This document shows, piece by piece, positions 46,567-55,435 of a DNA stretch of 64,000 bases (position 1 is its first letter; each line of letters starts with the position of its first letter). Location of the stretch: contig NZ_CP073588.1 of assembly GCF_021560015.1 (NCBI RefSeq), forward strand, positions 2,418,001-2,482,000. The letters run 5' to 3'. Source of the DNA: Shewanella vesiculosa. Its GTDB lineage: Bacteria; Pseudomonadota; Gammaproteobacteria; Enterobacterales; Shewanellaceae. A program made the position numbers and the translations under genes. The notes below the pieces were generated by a model. The model worked only from the letters and a program-made list of their open reading frames with translations, searched no databases and was not told the origin of the DNA.

Positions 46567-48002
46567 GGCTTAGTGACTCTAATCGCGTATTTTTCCATCC
46601 GCCGATACAGGGCTTGCCTGCTTAAGCCAAACGATTTAGCTACTCTGGCAATAACGCCATTATATTGGGTTAATGCAGCTTCTATCTGTTGTTTATCAGG
46701 CTCAAAAATAAGACCCGCACTGGCGTCATCTGACTCATTCTGCTCAAGAGCATCATTAACAAAATATTGATTTTTAATAGGTTCACTTGAATGATGTAGC
46801 CTTGAAACCGCAGCCACTTGAGTAGCCGTGTTCGGGTTCAAGCCAAAGTCGTGCAGAGTAAGCTGGGCAGATTTTGCCAGTAATACCGCTCGTTTACAGG
46901 CGTTTTCTAATTCGCGTACATTGCCTGACCAACAATGGTTAAGTAACGCCTGCTGGGTCGTTTTATCAAGACTAAAGTTAGTGCCAATAAAATGTTTCAC
47001 TAAGGGTAAAATATCATCTTGGCGTTGATGTAATGGTGGCACGCTCAGTTCGATCACATTTAAACGGTAAAACAAATCTTCACGAAATCGCCCATTGAGA
47101 ATGTCATCGGCTAAATCGGCGTTGGTGGCACTAATTACCCGTACATTGACTTTACGAGTTTGATGGCTGCCTAAACGTTCAAACTCACCCGTTTGCAGCA
47201 CTCGCAATAACTTCACTTGACCAGACAAAGGCAAATTGCCTATTTCATCTAAAAATAACGTGCCACCATCAGCCGCTTCAAAACGGCCCATACGAGTTTT
47301 ATTGGCGCCCGTAAAGGCGCCGGCTTCTGCGCCAAATAGCTCAGCCTCTAATAAATCTAGCGGCAAAGCGCCAATGTTGACCTTAATAAAAGGTTTATCT
47401 TTTAGTGGCGAATTAGCCTGTAAAATATCGGCGATTTTATCTTTACCCGCGCCATTTGGGCCAGTGATCATTACCGACACATCAGAACGAGCCACTTGTA
47501 ACGCCAAATCAACACAGCGCTGCATCGCGCCACTACCAAATACTAGCCCACATAAATCAGCACCATTAATAGCCGACATCCGCTCGCTGTGTATGCGACT
47601 TAATTGGCTATTTTGTTGTGATAATCGATAAATAGATAATAAGTTGCTAATGCTATTGAGCAGCTTGGCGTCATCCCAAGGTTTGCCCATGTAATCAGCC
47701 GCGCCGGCTTTAACCAGTTCAACAGCAGTTTCAAGTTGAGTCCAAGCGGTCATTAAAATAATCGGTAAATTAGGCTGTAATTTACGTAAACCATAAAACA
47801 ACTGTTTGCCCTCTTCACCCGAAGTGGTATCACGGCTAAAGTTCATGTCTTGGATCACCAAGCAGATCTCTTTATGAGTGACAATCTCAACTGCAGCTTC
47901 TGGCGTGTGACAAAAAATAGCCTGATAGCCATGCAGTTCAATCATCAGCGCAAGGGCTTGGCAAATGGCATGGTTGTCGTCAACAATTAAAATATTATCC
48001 AT
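46563..48002 (-). CDS. Sigma-54-dependent response regulator (NtrC family)
   Basis: This 479-aa protein has a receiver domain (phospho-acceptor Asp52, Thr85, Lys107), an AAA+ domain with Walker A GPNGAGKD (181-188), the sigma-54-contacting loop GAFTGA (228-233) and Walker B LFLDEIG (249-255), and a Fis-type HTH near the C-terminus (VIARVAKSFGLSRQALYRRMEKY). It would activate sigma-54 promoters by remodelling the closed complex. A near-perfect sigma-54 promoter with three palindromes stands upstream of the HlyD gene at the head of the same gene run, so this regulator probably drives its own cluster. It is 116 bp from the upstream permease gene and overlaps its kinase by 4 bp. Confidence 0.95.
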   Translation of the reverse strand: MDNILIVDDNHAICQALALMIELHGYQAIFCHTPEAAVEIVTHKEICLVIQDMNFSRDTTSGEEGKQLFYGLRKLQPNLPIILMTAWTQLETAVELVKAGAADYMGKPWDDAKLLNSISNLLSIYRLSQQNSQLSRIHSERMSAINGADLCGLVFGSGAMQRCVDLALQVARSDVSVMITGPNGAGKDKIADILQANSPLKDKPFIKVNIGALPLDLLEAELFGAEAGAFTGANKTRMGRFEAADGGTLFLDEIGNLPLSGQVKLLRVLQTGEFERLGSHQTRKVNVRVISATNADLADDILNGRFREDLFYRLNVIELSVPPLHQRQDDILPLVKHFIGTNFSLDKTTQQALLNHCWSGNVRELENACKRAVLLAKSAQLTLHDFGLNPNTATQVAAVSRLHHSSEPIKNQYFVNDALEQNESDDASAGLIFEPDKQQIEAALTQYNGVIARVAKSFGLSRQALYRRMEKYAIRVTKP

Positions 48003-48118
48003 TACTTTGATGTAATTCTCATTGGTTAAACTCTAAAACGCGATGTCGATTGAGCACCTTTGCTAGCCTAGCACGCTAGCGCAAAGCTAACTAGATTGCG
48101 AATAAAATCAGCAAGACT

Positions 48119-49327
48119 CTAGACACTGCGCGTCGCCATCGCCGGTGAAATATTGGCCGCTTTAGCCGCGGGGATAATAACCGCTAGCGTGGTAACTATC
48201 AGTAAGCCAACCACAGATGCTATCGGATAAACTACCGGCACCATTGGTAAGCTGTACAGTTTCATTAATTGCTGTCCCAATACAAGTGATAACATGCCGC
48301 CAATAACACCACCGACAATACAAATCAGATAGTTTTCAACCATAAAATATTCAATGATGTCACGCTTACGAGCTCCCAATGCACGGCGAGTGCCGATTTG
48401 TTTGGTGCGACGTTGAATATTAAACATCACCATACCCGTTAATCCTAGCGCAGTAATGAGTAGCAATAACACCACCATAATACTTAATACGGTCGCCATT
48501 AAACGGTGGTTACTGTAAGTCAGGTTTCTGATTTCACTCAGAGTTTGAAAGTTATCAAAAACCCGATTGGGATTTTCAGCATGGAGGGCTTTTCGGATAG
48601 CGTTTTCTAACGCGGGGATGTGTTCAGGTAATGCCCGTACCATATAAGATTTATTACTGCTGTTGCCGCCAAAATCAATATTTTGGATCACGCTGTATTC
48701 AAAGTTCTTGTTATCAACCCAAGCCCCTTGCAGTTTATCAACCACGCCAATAATGGTAACACTTTGCTCTCCTTGATACATGGTTTTACCCAGCGGCGAT
48801 TCATCCCCCCAAAAGGCTTTAGCTAGAGGTTGCGACACTAGCGCCAGCATGCCGCTATCACTCAAGCTGGTATTAATTTCATCTGCCGTAAAGTTGCGTC
48901 CGGCAATTAACTTAGCGCCCATCACATTGAGCAAATGCTCGTTACCCAAGTAAAATGCAAAACCTGGAGTGCTTTTGGCCGTATCTTCATTTGGGCTGTC
49001 AACATAGCGATCCATCCAACCACTGTCACTTAAGGGCAACATATTGCTAGAACTGGCATCGATAACATTAGGAAGTGAACGTAAAATCTGTTGATCTACC
49101 TCATTTTGCTTAAGATTATCAACGGCTGGGTCGAAGTTATAAACACTGAATGTGAGTATTTGATCTTCTGCATAGCCCGACTCACGCTGCATTAACGACA
49201 AACGCTCGTTAATAATAAAGCTAGCATTGGCGACAATCGCAACAGACAAAATGATTTGTAATAGCAATAAAACCGGCGCGCTTTTACTGCGCAGTAAACT
49301 GGATAAAATCGGTTTGATATGTAGCAT
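48119..49327 (-). CDS. MacB/FtsX-like ABC transporter permease, second
   Basis: This 402-aa protein is built as one N-terminal helix, a large periplasmic domain (SYAEDQILTF-type; ending near residue 270) and three C-terminal helices (MATVLSIMVVLLLLITALGLTGMV..., ENYLICIVGGVIGGMLSLVLGQ..., VVGLLIVTTLAVIIPAAKAANISPAMATRSV). FtsX-like hallmarks are RRTKQIGTRRALGARKRDII. Works as one half of a heterodimeric MacB-type ABC transporter that uses mechanical energy on substrates or adaptor rather than a classical channel. It follows the first permease by 24 bp. The pair shares an operon with the ATPase and the HlyD-like protein. Confidence 0.92.
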   Translation of the reverse strand: MLHIKPILSSLLRSKSAPVLLLLQIILSVAIVANASFIINERLSLMQRESGYAEDQILTFSVYNFDPAVDNLKQNEVDQQILRSLPNVIDASSSNMLPLSDSGWMDRYVDSPNEDTAKSTPGFAFYLGNEHLLNVMGAKLIAGRNFTADEINTSLSDSGMLALVSQPLAKAFWGDESPLGKTMYQGEQSVTIIGVVDKLQGAWVDNKNFEYSVIQNIDFGGNSSNKSYMVRALPEHIPALENAIRKALHAENPNRVFDNFQTLSEIRNLTYSNHRLMATVLSIMVVLLLLITALGLTGMVMFNIQRRTKQIGTRRALGARKRDIIEYFMVENYLICIVGGVIGGMLSLVLGQQLMKLYSLPMVPVVYPIASVVGLLIVTTLAVIIPAAKAANISPAMATRSV

Positions 49328-49351
49328 GGTGATGTCCTTGTTTATAATCCG

Positions 49352-50665
49352 TTATTGGGCTTTTAAATACACGCTGGGTTTAGTGCGGCACACTACCCAT
49401 GCAGGATAAACCCCGGCCAATATCGCCGTTGAAATAGCGATAATTGGGGTGATAAACCACATACTGAGATCAAGCCCTGTGACACTTTGGTCCACTGAAA
49501 AATAGCTGTGTAGCGCCGTTAACGAACCCCATGCCCATAACAACCCGACTACCCCACCAATAAAGCCAATCATGCCCACTTCGACCATGTACTGGCTAAA
49601 AATCTGTCCACGGCTAGCGCCAATAGCACGACGGACCCCCACCTCAGGCGCACGCTTTAAAAATTTAGTCAGCAATAAACCGAGAATATTGACTAAGCAA
49701 ACGCTTAAAAACAGTAAGCTTAAACCGACTAATATTTTGTTATCTTTTGGCACCACTTCATTATCTTCAAGCCATTTGCTGATATCGCTAATTTGCACTG
49801 ATTCGCCAGCGGTTTTAGCCGTATCAGTAAAGCGGCCAATGGCTCTTTGTTGCTCGACATAACGGATTAACCACGCTAAATAACTTTGTTTTTGCTCATC
49901 AGTTTTGAGTTCGGTCCAAAATTGAATCCACACTTTTTCTGACGTTAATCGATCCTTGTAAGTGAGCATGGGTTCAAATCTCCAACCACTGGTATTGCCC
50001 CACACATCAAACTCTTCTTGTTCGGTTAACGAAAAAGGAATAAATATTTCTTCAGCATCATTAAATGCGCCATTAGTTGGATCGTAATATTTAGGCTGTG
50101 GATTCCAATCTTCAATCACCCCCACAATCTGATAAGGCTTACGATCTAAAAACACCGTTTTACCCACACTGTTTTTGCCTTCAAAAAAGCGTAAATTTAA
50201 CTTTTGGCTAATGACAACTTGATAGGCTGGGCGTAAATCAACGCTGGCATCCCAGTAACTGCCATATAAAAATGGTACCGAGAAAATCCTAAAAAAGTCT
50301 CTGTCGGTAACTCGCACACTTTGCAATACTGGTTCAATCTTTGGATTATCAGACTGCAAAGCTAACCCAGTACGATAACTGGCAGCTTTAAGGCTTAACT
50401 CATCGTTATTACGCAAATTCATCGCATCGATATAAGTAATATTGGCAATAAACTCATCCCACGTATCCAATCCTTGGCTCCACAACTGTACCGAGTTAAT
50501 CACTTCACTGCGATCACCTGCCGGATTATAAGACATGGTTTTATAGACATTTAACGTGGTAATGGTAATACCAATCCCAATCGAGATGGCTAACACCATT
50601 AACATCGATAACATCGGCGTTTTACGTATGCTTCGCCATGCTAAATCGCAATAGTAAAAAAACAT
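49352..50665 (-). CDS. MacB/FtsX-like ABC transporter permease, first
   Basis: This 437-aa protein has the same architecture: N-terminal helix (TPMLSMLMVLAISIGIGITI), periplasmic MacB_PCD domain (residues about 45-300, QVVISQKLNLRFFEGKNSVGKTVFLDRKPYQIVGVIEDW), and a three-helix FtsX domain with KRAPEVGVRRAIGASRGQIFSQYMVEV. The two permeases differ substantially, so the transporter is a heterodimer. It lies 18 bp from the ATPase gene. Such HlyD-ATPase-permease-permease sets export peptides, or take part in membrane stress and antimicrobial-peptide resistance; no particular substrate is indicated here. Confidence 0.92.
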   Translation of the reverse strand: MFFYYCDLAWRSIRKTPMLSMLMVLAISIGIGITITTLNVYKTMSYNPAGDRSEVINSVQLWSQGLDTWDEFIANITYIDAMNLRNNDELSLKAASYRTGLALQSDNPKIEPVLQSVRVTDRDFFRIFSVPFLYGSYWDASVDLRPAYQVVISQKLNLRFFEGKNSVGKTVFLDRKPYQIVGVIEDWNPQPKYYDPTNGAFNDAEEIFIPFSLTEQEEFDVWGNTSGWRFEPMLTYKDRLTSEKVWIQFWTELKTDEQKQSYLAWLIRYVEQQRAIGRFTDTAKTAGESVQISDISKWLEDNEVVPKDNKILVGLSLLFLSVCLVNILGLLLTKFLKRAPEVGVRRAIGASRGQIFSQYMVEVGMIGFIGGVVGLLWAWGSLTALHSYFSVDQSVTGLDLSMWFITPIIAISTAILAGVYPAWVVCRTKPSVYLKAQ

Positions 50666-50683
50666 AATATTCCCCTTATGCGA

Positions 50684-51382
50684 TTATCGCGTGCCAGTAG
50701 CAGCTTGTTGATACATGGAAAAGTCACATACTTGGCCATCGACAATTTGAATATTGCGCTGCGCGCGACGTGCGAGTTCGGAGTCGTGAGTCACCATAAT
50801 AATGGTGGTGCCTTGTTGATTAATATTCTCAAGCAGCTCCATCACCTGACGCGCCATTAAGCTGTCTAAATTACCGGTAGGTTCATCGGCTAATAAAAAT
50901 CGAGGTTCGCCCGCTAATGCTCGCGCAATCGCTACGCGTTGCTGTTGTCCACCCGATAATTGTGTCGGTAAGTGCTTCATTCGCGCACCTAAACCCACTT
51001 GCTCTAATGCTGACTCGACTCGACGCTTACGCTCACTGGCATTCATACCGCGATAGCGTAATGGTACTTCGACGTTTTCGGCTAAATTGAGATCAGGAAT
51101 TAAATTAAACCCCTGAAATATAAAGCCAATTTTTTCATTGCGCACTTTGGCACTTTTGTTATCGCTTAAATTCGATACATTGACGCCATCAAGACTGTAT
51201 TGCCCAGATGAAAACCCTTCAAGTAAACCGGCAATATTCAAAAAAGTGGTTTTACCTGAGCCCGATGGGCCCGTCACTGCCACAAACTCGCCTTCATTCA
51301 CTTCCAGATTAAAGTCACGTAGCGCATGGGTTTCAACTAAATCGGTTTTGAATACTTTACTGATGTTTTTCATGGATAACAT
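50684..51382 (-). CDS. ABC transporter ATPase (MacB/LolD type)
   Basis: This 232-aa ATPase has Walker A GPSGSGKT, the Q-loop region [12 protein letters not shown], signature LSGGQQQR, Walker [14 protein letters not shown] and switch His in MVTHD. It is of the LolD/MacB group that energises FtsX-like permeases. TTGGTAACCAAGGAAGCC before the ATG provides AAGGA. It precedes the two permeases by 18 bp, so all three are cotranscribed. The upstream 190 bp contain only the space after the small ORF. Confidence 0.95.
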   Translation of the reverse strand: MLSMKNISKVFKTDLVETHALRDFNLEVNEGEFVAVTGPSGSGKTTFLNIAGLLEGFSSGQYSLDGVNVSNLSDNKSAKVRNEKIGFIFQGFNLIPDLNLAENVEVPLRYRGMNASERKRRVESALEQVGLGARMKHLPTQLSGGQQQRVAIARALAGEPRFLLADEPTGNLDSLMARQVMELLENINQQGTTIIMVTHDSELARRAQRNIQIVDGQVCDFSMYQQAATGTR

Positions 51383-51572
51383 AATGGCTTCCTTGGTTAA
51401 TTCGGTTGTCGCATCCCAGCGCTTATGGCTGATAATGTGAATCTTACTAATCTGAATACTGTTGTTTTAATGCTTTTTTTAATGCTATGAGTGTTGTTAT
51501 TATCGGTTTAGGTGATATGTCGTGGTCGCTGATTTGATTAGTGCTGTCAGCGACAGTACCCGCTAGCCGAGG

Positions 51573-51794
51573 CTAAAACAGCAGCTTAATGTTGACCATG
51601 TCGCTAATATCAATATGCAAGCGAACGGCCGGATTGACCTCCGTTAGCCGAGTTGAAACCTGGCTGCTCATGTCAATTAACTGCAAACTCACCGATAACC
51701 AATCGGTATGATTATCAATGCGATAACTCACTGCTATTGCGAGAACAAATAAAGCAGCGAGTGCGATAAGCTGTCTACGTTGAATAAAAGTCAT
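51573..51794 (-). CDS. Small (73-aa) membrane or exported protein in the ABC operon
   Basis: The ORF begins with a basic N-terminus and one hydrophobic segment (MTFIQRRQLIALAALFVLAIAVSYRI), then an amphipathic polar tail (residues 25-73). TAAGGACATTCA gives a good ribosome-binding site. It lies 66 bp after the HlyD gene and 190 bp before the ATPase, on the same strand. I recognise no family. It could be an accessory subunit, a regulator of the kinase or, less likely, a substrate or its leader. That it is translated is inferred from the RBS and position. Confidence 0.55.
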   Translation of the reverse strand: MTFIQRRQLIALAALFVLAIAVSYRIDNHTDWLSVSLQLIDMSSQVSTRLTEVNPAVRLHIDISDMVNIKLLF

Positions 51795-51860
51795 TGAATG
51801 TCCTTACTCAGTTGAGTGTTTCGTTATTTGCTTAAGTCATTAACTTAGTTGCAGACTTGC

Positions 51861-53120
51861 TTAGCGGATCTGAATATTAGGTTCATTTTTAAAGCTTTCG
51901 GTACCTGATATCACCCAAACATCTCCTTCGTCACCGCCTTCAATCACTTCAACTTGGCTCATACTGCGTGCCCCCAGTTTGACGGTTTTCTTATGAGCAA
52001 CCGCATCATTCACTTGATAGGCCACTTCACCGCCAAGATTGAGAAAATCACCGCGTTTTACTATCAACACATTGGGTCTGTTTTCCAGTAATACTCGGGC
52101 AGATAAACGCTGGTTTTGACGTAATGATAAGGTGTTGCTGTCTGCAAAACGCACTCGGGCAGTCACTTCGCGGTTACGCACCTCAGGTGAAATTGACGAC
52201 AATTGGCCAACCACATTAACGCTACCAAAACTCAACTCAACATCCATTCCCAAGCCCAACTCATCGGCATAAGATTCTGGCACCGCAAGCTCTGCTTCAA
52301 AGGCGGTTAAGTCGACCACTGTTAGCATTGGCTGACTCGGACCGATACGGGCTTTTTGCTCCACCAGCCAGTTACCAATAATGCCGCTAACCGGAGCAAT
52401 AATATTCAGAGCATTGGCTTGACGAGTTAACTCTCTCACCACTAAATCTTGACGTTGTACTTCAAGAGTACGGTTTTTAATTTCAAAACTCAGGGTATCG
52501 CGCATTAACTCAACTTCTTGCTGGGCATGCTTATGCAGTAATTTAGCTTTGTGTAAATCATCTTTGCTTTTTTCAAAATCGATTTTGCTGATCAAACTCG
52601 ACTCAATCAATTGATCACCACGACGGCTTTCACGATCCGCAGCTTCTAAATCCACTGTCGCCATGTCTAAAATCTGACTGACACGAAGTTGCTCACGGCG
52701 GGCGTCTAACTTGGCACGTTCTAAACTGCCCTGCATCCCTTCAAGCATCGACTGCTGTTGTTGTAATTCACTTTGCAAACGTGGGCTCTCAATTTTAGCG
52801 ACTACCTGTCCTTGCTCAACTTCATCACCTGGTTGGCTCAGTAAAGTCACCACACCTTCTTCGGTGCTATATAAAATCGGCGCATTAGCAGCCACTATTT
52901 TACCGGTAGTGGCTATATCACGAACTAAGGTTCCACGAGTGATCGTTGCTAAGCGTAATTCAGCGCCATCAACTGAACGCACCGAACTGTCATGGCCCAA
53001 ACTCGCCCACACCAATGCACTCATCAATATTGCACCGCCACCTATAATTAAGGGTAAGCGCAACTTACGACCTAACTTAGGCGCAATAACAGTATCTTGG
53101 CTACTTGTGTCTTTAATCAT
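51861..53120 (-). CDS. HlyD/MacA-like periplasmic adaptor subunit
   Basis: This 419-aa protein has one N-terminal membrane helix (LPLIIGGGAILMSALVWASL), a beta-barrel/lipoyl section (IATTGKIVAANAPILYSTEEGVVTLLSQPGDEVEQGQVVAKIES), a long coiled-coil hairpin (residues about 110-230, Leu/Gln/Glu/Arg rich), and a second lipoyl half (LNIIAPVSGIIGNWLVEQKARIGPSQPMLTVVDL). It is the first gene behind the sigma-54 promoter and would connect the ABC permeases to an outer-membrane channel such as TolC, which is not in this cluster. AAGGACCTGAG stands before the ATG. Confidence 0.93.
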   Translation of the reverse strand: MIKDTSSQDTVIAPKLGRKLRLPLIIGGGAILMSALVWASLGHDSSVRSVDGAELRLATITRGTLVRDIATTGKIVAANAPILYSTEEGVVTLLSQPGDEVEQGQVVAKIESPRLQSELQQQQSMLEGMQGSLERAKLDARREQLRVSQILDMATVDLEAADRESRRGDQLIESSLISKIDFEKSKDDLHKAKLLHKHAQQEVELMRDTLSFEIKNRTLEVQRQDLVVRELTRQANALNIIAPVSGIIGNWLVEQKARIGPSQPMLTVVDLTAFEAELAVPESYADELGLGMDVELSFGSVNVVGQLSSISPEVRNREVTARVRFADSNTLSLRQNQRLSARVLLENRPNVLIVKRGDFLNLGGEVAYQVNDAVAHKKTVKLGARSMSQVEVIEGGDEGDVWVISGTESFKNEPNIQIR

Positions 53121-53178
53121 CTCAGGTCCTTAGGTACGCACAAACCGCACCCACAACTTCACATTTATACCAAGATAA

Positions 53179-53194
53179 AGCACAAGCCATGCCA
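53179..53194 (-). promoter_or_regulatory. Sigma-54 (-24/-12) promoter of the HlyD-ABC-two-component operon
   Basis: On the minus strand the sequence reads TGGCATGGCTTGTGCT. It has GG and GC exactly 10 bases apart and agrees with the TGGCAYGRNNNTTGCW consensus at all but one of the specified positions. The transcription start would be near 53168, about 49 bases before the HlyD start codon. The last genes of the operon encode a sigma-54 activator and its kinase. Confidence 0.85.
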
Positions 53195-53259
53195 ATAGCT
53201 ATTTATTGTTATTTTTCATAATGATAAGTATTTAAAAAGATAACCGAACACTCTAAAAG

Positions 53260-53316
53260 TGTCCGCGGACAGATGTATAAACTGTCCGGTCATTGAGAAA
53301 GTGTCCGAGCGGACAC
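53260..53316. promoter_or_regulatory. Three palindromic sites upstream of the sigma-54 promoter (likely enhancer)
   Basis: Site 1 is TGTCCGCGGACA (53260-53271, perfect). Site 2 is TGTCCGGTCA (53283-53292, one mismatch). Site 3 is GTGTCCGAGCGGACAC (53301-53316). The centres lie 22 and 21 bp apart, two helical turns, and about 97-140 bp before the predicted start, as expected for an NtrC-family activator. Binding by the regulator encoded in this operon is an inference from symmetry and location. Confidence 0.75.
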
Positions 53317-53358
53317 TTTGTTTTATGTATAGCGGGGGATTATCTTATTAACAGTTTT

Positions 53359-53396
53359 CTCGTCGTCCCGGTAGTGCTTTTGAGCCGGGATCCAGG
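53359..53396. repeat. REP-like repeat, left copy
   Basis: CTCGTCGTCCCGGTAGTGC ... GAGCCGGGATCCAGG is an inverted copy of the element at 58326-58362. CCCGG...CCGGG arms can form a hairpin. Elements of this kind are widespread intergenic repeats; here the pair brackets the island. Confidence 0.7.
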
Positions 53397-53424
53397 TGTT
53401 TGTTTTGCTTTGTACTTTTGTACT

Positions 53425-53745
53425 TTTGTACTTATGGCCTGCGGCCACTAACGTCGTGGCGCTTCGCCCACACCAGACCAAGAGGAAACTAACGGCTGTT
53501 CCCTCTTGGAACTCCCAGCCGCCCCGCAACATTTTCAAACAGCGAAAAGGTCGCCATGGGGTTAGCTTTAGCTTTGACCTGCATTTGTAGACCGCCTCGG
53601 CCTTATTCGAAAATGCTAACGCTTCCGATGGGGCGTCCCTTCCCCTCGAAAGCTAGCTGGCCGTCCATGGCCAGCTCACGTCATTTTCTTCAACGGCCTC
53701 AAGTTCAGAGTTGAATTTGCAGATTTTCAAGTAAGGCTAACTCGT
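53425..53745 (-). repeat. 300-bp island repeat, copy A (inverted)
   Basis: Reverse complement of the units at 57021-57374 and 57375-57792. Shared landmarks include CCATGGCGACCTTTTCGC, GTTGCGGGGCGGCTGGGAG, CTCTTGGTCTGGTGTGGGC, GAAGCGTTAGCATTTTCG and TTCAACTCTGAACTTGAGG. Any short frames inside it are not credible genes. It is preceded by three TACTTTTG tandem copies (about 53404-53428). Confidence 0.85.
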
Positions 53746-53908
53746 TGTTGGAAAAAAAACAATTTAGAGCTAATACACAAAATTCTCTTATTCATATTAG
53801 GATATATAGGGCTAAATTCTAAAATAGTTGAAGTCAGGATTTGAGTCAATGGCCAAACTAACTAGGCCACTACAAACGTCGTAATTTGATTTATTAAGCT
53901 GTGAATTC

Positions 53909-54640
53909 TCACAACTGACTCGTGAATTTATCATGAAGCTTATGCTCTGGCAGGCAACTGATAACATCATTTTTACTAATTAAAAGAACTCTTGTGTTGT
54001 ACTTGTCTTCAACCCCAACTCGAAATATCTCTGAGTTAGACGAAAATTTTCCAGCAAAGATAGCGATCTTAGTTGGCGGATTTTCTAAGCTACTAATGGT
54101 ACGTATAATTTTGTCTATTTCTCGATCGCTTACTTGCCCATTTTTTACTTGGGCATATATTGTTGTTTCCCCCTTACGTGCAACAACATCGACTTTTTCA
54201 TGATCTAATTCTGAGCCAGCCCTAGAAGAATCAAAGCCTAAATACTTAAAGTAATCTACTACAATATATTCAGTGAGCTTTCCGGATAAACTCTTCACTT
54301 TCCCTTTTAGTTTTTGTAGGTCGCCTTTCGTAGCTGGAGCTTCAGACTCTTCACTAGGTTTTCCCAGCGAATGGAATACTGTGTCACCTCTCGCGATTAC
54401 CAGACGAAGATCGTCATCCAGCCCAATCGGTAAAAGCTCTTCACTTATTTGGTTTTGAATAGAAGATAACTCTTTAAGTCCTATATCCATTTTGTCGTAG
54501 AATTCACTTTCGAGCAGCAACATACCTCTAATAAGAACACCAAAATGCAATGATAAATGGCCTACATATTCGTCACTAAAAATTACTGTATATTCCTCAC
54601 TTGAAGCCGTACGTGATTCTCTTAAATATTTTAGGTTCAT
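53909..54640 (-). CDS. Mrr-like restriction endonuclease-fold protein
   Basis: This 243-aa protein has a helical N-terminal part and a C-terminal PD-(D/E)xK nuclease domain: KLTEYIVVDYFKYLGFDSSRAGSELDHEKVDVVARKGETTIYAQVKNGQ. In it D (VDVVA) and Q-V-K form the D...QxK active site of Mrr/type IV-like nucleases, with E in the preceding helix. The C-terminus includes NPPTKIAIFAGKFSS and TRVLLISKNDV. Mrr-type enzymes cut modified or foreign DNA. It has no adjacent methyltransferase. It lies in the repeat-bounded island between copy A and the group II intron, suggesting horizontal acquisition. The N-terminal part is of unknown family. The substrate and true role are unproven. Confidence 0.75.
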   Translation of the reverse strand: MNLKYLRESRTASSEEYTVIFSDEYVGHLSLHFGVLIRGMLLLESEFYDKMDIGLKELSSIQNQISEELLPIGLDDDLRLVIARGDTVFHSLGKPSEESEAPATKGDLQKLKGKVKSLSGKLTEYIVVDYFKYLGFDSSRAGSELDHEKVDVVARKGETTIYAQVKNGQVSDREIDKIIRTISSLENPPTKIAIFAGKFSSNSEIFRVGVEDKYNTRVLLISKNDVISCLPEHKLHDKFTSQL

Positions 54641-55435
54641 CTATTACCTTTGCTTTTCGGTTAGGAGCTTAACGTCTTAGTTATTTATGCTTTATGCTTC
54701 GAGCTGTTTGCAAGGAATAAATGTGATGCACATTTATTGAACTTAAGCTCCAAGACTCACTTTAACGAAAGTAATCTGTAAGTGCCATTGTGGATTAGTT
54801 AAAGTAGGTCAATTGGCTGGCTATCTGTCTTTGTTGCTAATCGCCTTCAACTCACAATGGGGCGTGCGACGTGAGGTCGTATGAAGCGCTGTTCACCGCT
54901 TTTGAGTGAACCATCTGTATCACCAGATGAACCTAGGGCTCTGAATAAAGTAGCGAGCCTGACAATGTAACGAAGATTGGTCATGGACTAATTGGGATCT
55001 AAATCGTGAGAGGACGATCCTCCTGATAACCACAAATTGGGTGAGTGCTAGGTAGTCAGTATGATGAACATAAGTGAATCCGCGCAAGGTGCGTTATGTG
55101 ATGAAACAGCGGAAGTGGTTAATACGCTGTAGCCAAAAGGCATGAGAGTTGGAAAGAGATTGCCCCATGCTCTTTCGTGATCAATACGCTCTCCGCACTA
55201 TAGCGGGCATCTAACCTGACATTGCGCGACATACGGAACACGGTAAGCCTATATCGCTCCCTTTGGGAAAGCTGATTTGGCCGATAGTGATGTAGGTATA
55301 GGAGGTTGGAAAAAGCAAAGGCTGCATTGTAACGATGCAGATACAGACTTGTGTCTGGTCACGAAAGTGAGCCCACTTCCGACTGGTCTCCCGTTGCAAG
55401 ATAATGTGAAGAACTTTATTCAAGGAGAAACGCAA

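Noticed and set aside
53323..53538. Short frames inside the island repeats (also 56980-57282, 57194-57376, 57445-57639)
   Set aside because: They recur only because the non-coding repeat recurs; different copies read in different frames and none has family features or an RBS.
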